From the NCBI GenBank assembly GCA_025602905.1, contig JAHLKI010000001.1:2170001-2234000 (forward strand): a stretch of 64,000 nt of DNA, given 5' to 3'. The position numbers and the translations under genes are program-made. Numbering within the stretch: position 1 is the stretch's first letter; each line of letters begins with the position of its first letter. Positions 23,424 through 33,937 of the stretch are shown here, piece by piece. This DNA is from Phlyctochytrium arcticum. Its lineage: Eukaryota; Chytridiomycota; Chytridiomycetes; Chytridiales; Chytridiaceae. The notes beneath the pieces were generated by a model that was given only the letters and a program-made list of their open reading frames with translations, was not told the origin of the DNA and made no database searches.

Positions 23424-26400
23424 TCAGGGTGATGGCTGGCCGGTATACTTAACACCTGGCTGAGTGGCCAAAATGACTCCGATAGGTGGAGTGATGCTTG
23501 TGCCAGGATCATTGGATGAATCCGTGGTTCTACTCTTGCCTCCTTTTCGGACCAGAGTTGCCAGCGGAACGGACCAAGTTTCTTGCTCCTCTTGGGTAGG
23601 AACTCGGAAGGACACGTCAAGTTTGTGGTTGGACATGTGCTTGAGCTTGATAATAAACATCTCAGTGGACTTGTCCACAGTCACGTCCATCTCGTATTCC
23701 GGAAGCGACAAAGCGCGACAAACCTGAACCAGAGAGAGTTTAGATACGATGTGAGCGCTTTTGTTCAAACTGTAATTCCATCCTACCGTTGTGTCGGACC
23801 CTTCACTAATTAGCAGAAGGTTCTTGTCTGCAAACAAAACGATGGAGCGTTCTGCCCAGTACGAAACAAATGTCTGCTTATCCGCCACCCACACGATCCC
23901 TGCCTTGGTCTATTCAGCAAAAATGATTGTCAGTACTATGCCAAGATCAGCAGGGAGCCAAAAAAAAAGAGAGCCAGTACCGTATTTTTGAGACCTTTGA
24001 CCAGGGGATCAGCCGTTTTTTGTGACTTGACTTTGGTCATACTGGTCAATCCAGCATCCAAATGTAGCGTATCCGATTCGCCATTTTGATCATAGTACTG
24101 ATATAACTGGTAGCATTTCTTTCCAAACATGACACCGAGCGTCAAGGCAATGGCAGCGTATGCGGCGATGGTCTTGATAACGACATAGCCAGCGTACTCG
24201 AGCTTGATCAGGAACAAGAGAGGCAGGATAAAAAGCAGAATGGCAGAGTAACAATAGATCAAGTCCCCTAGTAACTTGCTCTCGCTAAACTTGGCGGGCA
24301 GCTTGCGCGTAATGAAGCCCATAAATCCGCTGACGCCGAGTAGACAGACTGTGTAGGCTATCAAGAGACCTTGAGGAAACAAAAGCGTTAAGATCTTTGG
24401 ACAGGGATGTGAGACGAGCTCATAGTCACCGTACCTAACCCAATCCACTGAGTTTGGTCCGTGGATGAAGAGCAAAATGTTTGAGTCAGCTGCAATGCGC
24501 GTGAAACCATTTGGTAGACCTCCGTTCGGGGAGCGGGAGGATCCACAAAAGTCCAGACAAGCAAAATAAGCACGTAAACGGCATTGACAAGAGCCAACCA
24601 AGTAAACATGTACTTGTTGCCAAGCTGCTTGCGAGACGATCCTTGACCCTTGAAGATCATGACCAGACGGTATGTCTTCACGATCAGACTTCCCATGACC
24701 AGGCCGATACCACTTGGAACGAGCCATGTTCCAGCTAAACAGGTATACTTGTTGGGGGTTCCCAGGAATGTAATGGGGTAGAACGACGCGACCAGGGTGC
24801 CGAGCAATGTAGTCAACAGGAACGGTGGGCTTGTTCCCTAAAATTGATAAAAGAGTGATGAAATGAGTACGATCCCACATATCGATTCCATCGGCCCCCT
24901 ACCTTGATTGCCGTGTTATGCCGGAAAATAACGACTATACCCATCAGACCAATCACGGCAAGCACCGAGACTGCCGCAAGAATGATAATGAAAATTCCCA
25001 GCCCGCTAGCAGGAGCTACCGATGACTGAAGGTATACAACCTCCAAATAGTCCTTGGGTTTGACCGCCGCATTTTGAGTATAGCGCACGGGCACACAGTC
25101 GCTGCAAGAGGTGATTTGTTCGGCAAAACCGTCCCAGACACCAAAAGGCTTAAATTTCTTGGCGACAGGGTCGAAAGAGCGGAGCAAGATAGAAGCAGGT
25201 TTACCACCCTCTTTGTTCAGCTGGAGCTTGCCAAAGAGACCCGTAATGGCCGGCTGACTGAAATTGGCAATTTGAAATTGCGCAGTACGACTGGCAATGT
25301 CGGCCAACGAGACTCCTTTCTCAATTGCAGCATTGAATCCCCAGAAAAGAAGGTCCATGCTATTGGCAAAATAGGTCAGTATTCTTAACTACTGCGCACT
25401 TCGCGACGAAAGGTGACCTACCATTCGGCATAGTAAGCATTGGATTTTGGATCAATAGTATCTTCACCGTACAACTGTTGCCAGTACGGCCAAAAGTTGT
25501 TATTGTATTCGCTGGTGTACGATTCTGCAGTGTCAACCATCCAGACGCCATCCCACAATTGCAGCGACTCCTGCGGCTCCTGGGGCCAATCGGTGTAGAT
25601 GCAATCCGAGAAACTGACCCACTGATATCCGGGGGCAAGAAGACCATGTTCTTTGGCTGTCTTGAGAAGGTTGGCAGCATCAGAGTACCAACCAATTTGA
25701 AAAAAGATGGTGGCACCCGATGCCTGAAGCGCTTCCATGATAGCAGTCATATCTGCTTGCTCCTCCACGTAAGACTGTTCACTAAGAATGGTAATGTTGA
25801 GCGATTCCAAAAGTTTCTTGGCCGAAGCAGCAACGTCCATAGTTCCAGTATCTGACGAATAAAGAAGTGCGATTTTGGTCCAGCCCATTTCTTTGATCAT
25901 GCGGATAGCACCTTCGGCCAAGATACCATCATCGGGGACTGTTCGGAAAAAAGTGGGATGTTCAGCTTTGTTGCTCAAGGGAAGCGCAGTAGATGCACCA
26001 TCACAGACGGGTATATTAAAGTAAGAAGCAGCTCGAGAAAAACCTTGGGTTGGCTCGGACCAGCCCACTCCCACCATGGCGGCCACATTATCGACAGTGG
26101 CAAGATTGATGGCCGAGATGGTGGAAGAGGATGCTGAGGGGGAATCGCGGGGGGTAGCAGGGCTATGATTTGCGTCAAGTACCAACTGAATACTATTAGC
26201 CGCTCGCAATGCCGGATTGGCTGCAGGATTTGCTTGTAGACGCTGAAGGCGTAGCTTGATGGCATTAGCAATTCCGACAGACCAGTCATTTTCCGTTGTG
26301 GAATTAAAAGCCGTGCTGTTAAGAAAAAAATTAGGACCTGGAAAAAACGAACGCAAACTTCACATTGAAATCACCTGATGCCAATCTTGATCTGAGCAGA

Positions 26401-26463
26401 GACTCCGGACACTAGTAGAACTAGAAAAATGCTTAACAACGTCACTTTCATGAGGAAGCTCAT
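23424..26463 (-). CDS. class C (GABA-B-like) GPCR with PH-like tail
   Basis: The start ATG at 26463 opens a signal peptide (LLSIFLVLLVSGVSA) followed at once by QIKIGI, the first strand of a periplasmic-binding-protein fold. The ectodomain shows MVGVGWSEPTQGFSRAASYF, TALPLSNKAEHPTFFRTVP and WTKIALLYSSDTGTMD, as in GABA-B/ANF-receptor ligand domains. Seven membrane spans follow, beginning LGIFIIILAAVSVLAVIGL and including LLGTLVASFYPITFLG, YMFTWLALVNAVYVLILLV and LLFILPLLFLIKLEYAGY. The last exons (AGIVWVADKQTFVSYWAERS, LLLISEG, ...TQEEQETWSVPL) look like a PH domain on the cytosolic tail. Ligand and G-protein partner are unknown. Seven or so short introns are needed. Confidence 0.8.
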
Positions 26464-28200
26464 ATTGTTTCTACGCGTAACGCTAGTAGACTGAAGCTAT
26501 GAGTTAAAAAGGAGGTCCAACCTCCGAGAAACTCCCGTCCAGTTCCAAAATATATAAACCCCACCACTCTTTTTGTGCATTGTTTTGTTTCAAGTAGTTT
26601 TCATTCTAAGTTCCAGGGTATTCTTCCTTTGGATCGTCCATTCTTTGCGGGTATCATATTTCTTTTTTGGATTGTCCAACATTTGCGGGTATACTTTTTT
26701 TGAGCGTCCCACATTCGCGGGGATATATTTTTGGATAATCTTAACTGGATAAGGATCCGGCGGACTTTCTATGAACGAATAACCTGTACAAAGATTTATT
26801 TTTCATTCAAGGAAGATCGTTGTCCAAACATATTCTTTGACTCACATGTTTACGTCGTGAGCTAGCCCATCTCTTCTCTAAATACAAAAAGAAATCCTAC
26901 GCCCAGTTGCAAGATACAATGCCTCTTAAAAACGACAATACATGCTTCCATTTCATTCATGCACCAATTCGGATCAAGATTTACGGGCTCTCATATGTGT
27001 GTCAAGCTTCTTCCGAAAAACACAATCAAGTTTTCCTTCCAAACAATGGGATCTGAACGGAAACTCTTCACCGTGAATTTTACTCAGTCGGAAAGAAGGA
27101 TCGCGGAAAGTACCATTTGGTAAGAGGGACCGGCCCATATGTAACGCACTTACTGTCGGCACATATTGAATTCATTCGAAACATGGCTGGAAAAAAATGT
27201 GAAACGTGAGTATGCAAGAGTAAACGCTTGGTGAGTTCTCCAGCAGCATGGGATCCGTCGTGAAAGTTGGGGTTGATTGCGCACTCTTTTCCCCCTGCAG
27301 CCTTTGGCAAATGGGTTCGCCATGATAATATCGATACCATGATTTGGTCATTGATCAATTGATGCCTCTTCCTCAGAAGTTAATCCAGAGATAAGAAAAA
27401 GAGGGGAGTTTCCAATATGATACCTTTCATTACCCTAAGATCCTTCATGATCCAACCTCCTTTCCTGTTATCGGGTTGTCTGTCGGGAAAGAAAGCTGTC
27501 TATCGGTGACGGGCTTCCTACATATTCAAGAGGAATTGCGCACCAAACGCGAGTGACACAACCGGACTGGTACGGTAATTGATAAAAGGATACATCTCCC
27601 ATGAACTGATTGAACTCCCATCATTGATCTAGATCTAAAAAACCATCCGAGATTGGTGCGTCGTAGGATTCGCATTTGCCCGTCAAAAATGCGGTCCGTA
27701 CTGGTACGCAGCCCAAAATTTCCGAAACGCCAAAGGGCTACGAGCTTGACGCGGGTTCTACTTGCAAAGGAATCGAAAGGATTCGGGTTCTTTGCACTAT
27801 CATATGGCAGTCGCTGTTATTTGTCGCTTCGAGTATGATACATGCATACTGCACCGACCATGATCTTCTGAAAGGGATTTCTACTTATGCTCGGCATGCT
27901 TTGGCATTTTCAGGGATGACTTTGCTGTGACTTTGCCGCGCTACGTAAAGGATTTCAGGTCAAACTCCGCCAAGCTGGACCGAGTAAACGCCCACTGCCC
28001 CGATCACACCCAAAGCTTCACAAAGTTCGCCATTTTGACATCGAAGCTTGCAAAGATTTCCAAGCTTCTTTTTAGATCTTGCCTCGGTTTCGCATTCAGA
28101 TCACGCGAATAGTAGTCCCTGAGAGTTGTTCCTTGATTGTTTCGGAACATTTTAGGTAGCTTACGCACCCTTCCCAACAAATGTCGCCGAGATAGAAATG
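26464..28200. other. divergent intergenic region
   Basis: This 1.7 kb separates the divergent GPCR (-) and carboxypeptidase (+) genes. It holds a degenerate tandem repeat at 26629-26740. Short open frames on both strands have no family character. No gene is called. Confidence 0.5.
26629..26740. repeat. degenerate 31-38 nt tandem repeat
   Basis: Three imperfect units start near 26631, 26669 and 26702, each containing a GTCCAACATTTGCGGGTATA-like core followed by a T-run. They sit about 170 bases upstream of the GPCR start, so they could be promoter elements. Confidence 0.5.
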
Positions 28201-28208
28201 TATAAAAA
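28201..28208 (+). promoter_or_regulatory. TATA box of the carboxypeptidase gene
   Basis: TATAAAAA lies 159 bases before the ATG at 28367, on the coding strand, in an otherwise non-coding leader. Confidence 0.5.
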
Positions 28209-28366
28209 GCAGCTTTACGTTCCGAGGCTCCTCTCCAGGCTCAAGGTGCTTTCAAGCGTTTTTTGTGATCTTCCTCTTTTTTCAAGAGTTGGCATAGTGG
28301 CCATCGCCAACCACTCCTGCAAGTTATATTCACCTCATTTACGGTCCATTGCCACTTCAATTCAAG

Positions 28367-29866
28367 ATGGTCAACTTTCGTGTAGCAGGGCTCCTGGTGA
28401 GCCTGCTCTCTGCCAGTGCGGTATCAGCCAATTTGGCTCCCCGCCGACCCTTGGATGCACCCCTCGAGTCTCGCGCCCTACAGTTTGCCGCTGATCTGGA
28501 CTCTGCTCCCTACCATGGCCAGAAAGTTGTTCGTCTTTCAGTTCCTGAGTCGGCTACCCAAGAAGTCCAAGAATTTTTGCACCGACGACTGAACTTGGAT
28601 GTGTGGGATACCCAGGCAAGCCATATTGATGTACGCATTCCCGCTGGAGCCGACGACGTCCTGCAACACCGCGCCCTGAGAGATATTGCTGGTTCCGATA
28701 TCCATGCCAAAGTCATTGTTGAGGATGTTGAGGAGCTTATTCGAAGGAGCGAGGCACCAGCCAACGAGTCGTCAATTGCAGCGGTAAGTAAGATGCAAAG
28801 CAAGCCCATATTGCCCTCAAATTTCTAAATTTCCACTTTTCATCTCTTGTTAGGCCGATTGGTTTGCCAACTACCACAAGTACGATGAAATCAAGCAGTG
28901 GTACACGGATCTGTCAAAGGAATTCCCCGACCTCGTCACTTTTATCCCCTCAGTCGGCAAGACTACTGAAGGACGCGACATTTTCGCCACGCGTATCACC
29001 AGCAAGAAGAACGCTAGCAGCAACAAACCCCAGCTTTACTGGCAAGGTCTTCAGCACGCCCGTGAATGGATTGGGGGTGCCACAGTCCAGTACCTTTCCG
29101 ACCAGCTGATCCGTGGGTACGCTCAAGATCCTACCATTTTGGATTCAGCGGAATTCATAATCGTTCCCGTGGTCAACCCTGATGGCTACGAGTTTTCCCA
29201 AAAGACCCGTCTCTGGCGCAAGAACCGACGCAACAACGGTGATGGAACTTATGGTGTCGACTTGAACCGCAACTGGAATGATCATTGGGGCCAAGGCGGC
29301 AGCTCCTCCAGCACTCGAGCGGATGACTACAAGGGACCTTCTGTCGCTTCCGAACCTGAAGTGAAGGTCTTGTCCAAGTTCTTCCTTGCACCTGAGAACA
29401 AAAACATCGTTGGGGCTATCGACTTTCACTCCTACTCGCAACTAGTCCTCCGTCCCCCTGGCTGGACCGCCACCCCCACCAAAGACGAGGCCATTCTCAA
29501 GAAAATTGGCGATGCCATGCGCGATACCATCAAATCAGTCCATGGCGTAGCTTACCGATCCATTTCCGCCTATTCACTTTACAAGACCACTGGATCTGTT
29601 CAGGATTGGTGGTACGGTGAGGAAGTCACCAAAGCTCACGGAGGACGACGTGTATCCGCTTTCACCATTGAGCTGCGTCCGGGTGAAAACTCTGCTGGTG
29701 TCGGTTTCGTACTTCCCCCAAGTCAGATTAAGCCTACTGGTAAGCAACCGGCGCCGATGATTGACTTGTCACTCCCGTGCTAACAATACCTTCCCATATA
29801 GGTGAGGAAATTTGGGCCGCCGCGAAGGTTTGGATCAACCGGACACTTGCAAACCCTCTTGCCTAG
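28367..29866 (+). CDS. secreted M14 zinc carboxypeptidase (A/B type)
   Basis: Three exons (28367-28783, 28854-29739, 29802-29866) encode a preproenzyme. A signal peptide (LLVSLLSASAVSA) and an activation-peptide-like prodomain precede the catalytic domain, which begins ADWFANYHKYDEIKQWY. The zinc ligands are visible: HAREW supplies His and Glu and AIDFHSYSQ the third His. NRNW and the substrate Arg lie in VDLNRNWND. The catalytic Glu lies in FTIELRPG. The protein ends WINRTLANPLA. It should remove C-terminal residues from peptides outside the cell or in the vacuole; specificity is not evident. The first intron has a perfect gtaagt donor at 28784. Confidence 0.9.
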
Positions 29867-30181
29867 GAGTGTTGTCTCTCAGTGCCATCTATCATGGCCA
29901 ACCTCCTTACTCCCCTTTCTTGGATCTTCATACTCTTTCTCTTTGTATATGACCTCTTTTTTCCCCATTCTATGACACACATATTAGAATGTGTTTCAAC
30001 TGGTTGATCCAGTTGATTGTTCTCTTCCTGTAGACTTTAGATTTGTATATGTGTTGGTAAATTTCTGAATACAATCAATTTCTTCATTAGTCAAATGATC
30101 TGCATGAGGCACTTGATCACATTATTGGTGTTGTTTGTACATACTGTGACTACATATCTACGTATCTGTCTTCTAAGTTAA
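29867..30181. other. convergent 3' intergenic
   Basis: This 315-base AT-rich interval lies between the ends of the carboxypeptidase (+) and the 7TM receptor (-). An AATACAATCAAT stretch near 30070 may be part of a 3' end. No gene was seen. Confidence 0.5.
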
Positions 30182-31844
30182 CTATAGTGCACCTAGCATA
30201 CTGGCATTCTGATTGCTACTTGAAGCGGCCCCAGAGTATGAGAGATTAGGAGTCGAGGAATGCGATGTGCCTGGGCTAATTCCACGATCAAAATGAAACC
30301 GCTCCTCACTGCTCTCGAAATTCGGAGATGGAAGATCACTGGCGGAAGTGGGATCAAACATCAGGGCATTGCCGCTGGCCTGAAGTTGCCGTTTGGCAGC
30401 CTGCCGACGCTCAAGCTGCTTTCTTCGTTTGATGAGATGCTGTGCGATAAAGGCTGCCTCATCCCCTTTCTGCAAAAGAAATAGTCGACAAAAATGAAAC
30501 ATGAAATGGGAATCGGGGGCTGCATCAAGGCGAATGACTGGTTCTGTCATTTGCGCCTGGGACGTGTCGTTTCGAGTGGAGGGAGCTAACCTCGATTGTA
30601 TTGGGAACGGCTTCAGGGGCATGTCCCCGGTAGCGTCTGCAAAATCTCGAGGTATTGAGCCTGACGAGTGGTATACGTGCCCCTGAGGAAATTTGACGGA
30701 ATGGTATTTGAAATAGTGGCGCGACACTAAACTCTTTCGCAACTTTTTCCGCGCCCGGGAGACTGATGGATCAACGCAGAAGAAGACGATGGCATTGAAG
30801 AATCCGTGCGCTCCTTGCATGAAGTTTGCAATCATCCACAGCAGTGGAGATGGGTTTCCATGATACGCTTGCACATCCGACGCCAGAGCCCAAACTTGCG
30901 AAACTAGCGGCACAAGACAGTAAATGGCGATACGGGACACCGCCCGACTCACCATTCGATGAGTCTCGGTCATCATCCCACCCTCGCCCCCTGTCGATGT
31001 CAATGTAGATTTCCGATACGGCCGCCTTACTGACCAGTAGAACAATCCAGCGCATGCCGTACAGAAGGTGATTGAAAAGACAATCCATGTATAGTATGTG
31101 ATCCACTGCCATTTGAACGCGTCCGCTTGCCCACCGTCCTCATCCACAGTAAACCAGCATTCGGAGCCATCCCAGCCTAAGCGTCCTTGGGTGAAGGCAA
31201 CAAGAGGCAATGTGACGGCGACAATGGTAGTGCCGAAATAATATCCCCATTCCAGCTTTTTGGTCTTATTCACTTTGAGCAGGAAAATGAGAACCAAGTT
31301 TAACCCGATGGCCGCGGTCGTGAATAGAGAAAGGAGCAAGAAGACGAGCTGCACGAAGATTGAGACGGAGCAGAGACTGGATGGTCCGGTGGGTATACTG
31401 GAAATGATGTTGAAGACGGCGTAAAGGGTATCGTAAACCGTGATGACCAGGGACATGCGTAATGACACTCGATTTGCCTAGAGTAAACAAAGAGATCATC
31501 TCAACATGTGAGATTATCAGGCAACGCCGGGCGACAAACTTACCAACGCAGGATGGAATAATCGAATCAGTATGTACGTGAGCACAACCAGCAACCCTGC
31601 CGGGATGGAGAGGTATACCTACAAAACATTGTTAAAAACAGCCCTGCAAATTGTGAGGTTACCCGCAATGGCAACATACCCCATACTTCGTAGCATCGGC
31701 ATACTGCTCCTCATTGGTAGACGGTGCTCTCATGAATAATGCCGTTTTCGAAAGATCCCGTTGTTGAGAATCTGCATATGCAAACGGTGGAAACGAGGTA
31801 AGACCTTCCCAGCGCCTTTTCAACAAGGGTGGTGGGTCGGCCAT
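30182..31844 (-). CDS. seven-transmembrane receptor (cAMP-receptor/Git3-like)
   Basis: Three exons give a receptor starting MADPPPLLKRRWEGL. Hydrophobic spans include VYLSIPAGLLVVLTYILIRL, FVQLVFLLLSLFTTAAIGLN, YYFGTTIVAVTLPLVAF, WITYYTWIVFSITFCTACAG, IAIYCLVPLVSQVWAL and LLWMIANFMQGAHGFFNAIV. The last spans with a Pro and the HGFFNAIVFFCVDPS ending resemble cAMP/glucose-type fungal and Dictyostelium receptors. A long Ser/Arg-rich cytosolic tail follows, including a basic helix (KRRKQLERRQAAKRQLQ). The ligand is unknown. The introns near 31481-31543 and 31620-31678 preserve the HPALANRV junction and precede the first span. Confidence 0.75.
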
Positions 31845-32497
31845 GGTAGAGCTTTCCCAGTTATATTATGATAGTTGGCGCTCGGTTCGGAAGGAGCCTC
31901 CGCGAAAATGTGTAGCACAGCAATCTTGCGAAATGATGTGAATAGCTCAGGCCTTTCGGGTGAGAGACAGGCTGGACAGCAACAGGTCTTGCATCAACAA
32001 TTTTGAGTTGGTTGAGGTGCAACTTTGTTCAACTCGTGGAGCGAACTCTCGCTGCCGCTGATACTTTATACCATTGCTATCATATTCAAGCAGAGTGCCT
32101 CGTTTCATCAGCAATCCATAATGATAGCACAAGCTTTGATTGTTCGAAAAGGGAAAGAGAGTCCCGCATTCGTATCCCAAAAAGCTTTAACTAGGCCGGG
32201 TTCCTGGCATCCCATCCTTGAGAATCTATATCTGATCCATTGATGATATCAAGATGTTGGCCGGGGGATTGCTACAACCGTCCACCAGAAGCGGCGGAGG
32301 TGCTTTTTTCAACGGAACAAGAAAAGAAAGGTCACAGCATATTGACAGCGAGACGGGACTTTTGGAGACCACGGCAAGGGCGGCTGAGCCCCAGGGCGCG
32401 AGAACGCGTCCCCAGACGCGTCGTTGCGGTGTGGATTATCAAATCGAGTGTTGCCCGGCAACAAGGGCAATGTCAGTTGGGTCACTGTGCCTCCACT
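31845..32497. other. intergenic region
   Basis: This sequence lies upstream of the minus-strand 7TM receptor. No gene was recognised. It should contain that gene's promoter. Confidence 0.45.
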
Positions 32498-33110
32498 ATG
32501 GAGAAAGAAGAGCGACGCGTTGAATCTCAAACGACCATTTTCCAAGATGCCCCAGAAATGCCCCGGGCCCTCGAACCTACAAAACGTTCAGCAATCGTTG
32601 CTCTCCATAAAGCTGGCTTAACCCACGCGCAAATAGCGGTACAAGAGAAGGTTAGCTTCACAGCTATCAAAAACACGCTTGACAAGTACAATCGTACGGG
32701 ATCGTATGAAACTCTCAAGCGCTCGGGAAGGCCGACGAAGGCTCGCTCTGTACCGTCTTTTTCAAGTTCATGTTCGCCGTGCGATGCTGCACCGCGTTCA
32801 TCCCCAAATGTGGAGGGTATCGCTGGCGATTGGGGTCCGATCTTAAACGACCAGGGCACCGAGAAAGGAGGATTTTGCGCATTTCATACGGAGCTGGGGT
32901 TGGTCGACCTGAGAAGTAAATTATGCGAAGAGTACGATCGTAACCAACAACCCTCCTTTCCCGTGAACGGAAGTCACCAAGAAGAACCCATTTTGGGCTG
33001 TCCACAAGGAAGCGAAATGGTCGATCTAATTTGTGAAGATCACGATAGCGAGAAAAGGACAGACGGCGTTTCCAGGGCATCCCTGCCAATTTCGTGAACG
33101 ATACAGAGTG
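32498..33110 (+). pseudogene. Tc1/mariner-like transposase relic
   Basis: The N-terminal helix-turn-helix is readable: RSAIVALHKAGLTHAQIAV, then TAIKNTLDKYNRTGSYE and the hinge SGRPTKARS, a typical Tc1-family DNA-binding segment. Downstream frames are broken; KKNPFWAVHKEAKWS near 32980-33025 fits the part before the catalytic domain but is followed by a stop, and no DDE block survives. The element is dead. Terminal inverted repeats were not found by eye. Confidence 0.6.
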
Positions 33111-33937
33111 CTGGGTACCTCACTGAGCAAACGCTGCTCGGAGGCCGGATGCATAGAATCGGCGGTGTACGGCATCTGTATTCCCCCAATTTCCCCGGCA
33201 TTGACCTGTCCAGAGGGTTGAAGGCGACATCAACATGAATTGCGGTCTATACTGGATGTTGTGGATGGGAACGAGAATTACGATGCGTGTGACCCAGAGA
33301 CATTCAAAAGACAACCCCTGGCCAAGCACACATTAAACGCCATTACCCCCTACCAAGCAGGCTTTACCTTCGCGAGTGTTAGTTGCAATCCAATCCCCAT
33401 CATCAATAATGCAGTCGTTAAAGACAGTCCGACAAGCGACAAGGATCACGAATTCAAGCTCAAGCTCTTGAATCAGGACAGCCAATTGAATCTCCGAACA
33501 GACGCATTAACCTACCTATTACTACTTTACCGTACCCATCAAGTTATTTCGAAGAATCTGCTTCTTAGCACAGATTTGTTTTAGACACCTTCTAATTATC
33601 ATGGATCTTACTGTATTGTGTTTGTCTTATATTGCTGTATCAGTTGCCAATTTCTTCATGACTAGAACCAATATCAGAATCGCCAGTTTGAGATTATTAC
33701 TTCATTGGGTTTGTCCTCGGTCCTGTGAATGCAATGGCAATGAATAGAAACTCCCATATCGCAAACCGTTCCTTCAAGAGACCTCATGTACGAAGTTCGA
33801 ACTGAAATTTGAAATTTTCGGCGCGCATGGTCATCTCCGAATTTCGAAAGTCCGCGCGTTGCGCCGATCTCGCTTGAAGCATCCTATAAGATCCCCCGAC
33901 AAGATTACAGCAGCCGAGCATAAACCGAAGCAATGCA
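33111..33937. other. intergenic region upstream of CEP120
   Basis: This may include the decayed 3' part of the transposon. A 114-codon open frame at 33240-33584 has no start ATG and no recognised domain. No gene is called. Confidence 0.45.

Noticed and set aside
33240..33584. 114-codon plus-strand frame after the Tc1 relic
   Set aside because: It begins without an ATG and shows no transposase or other motif.
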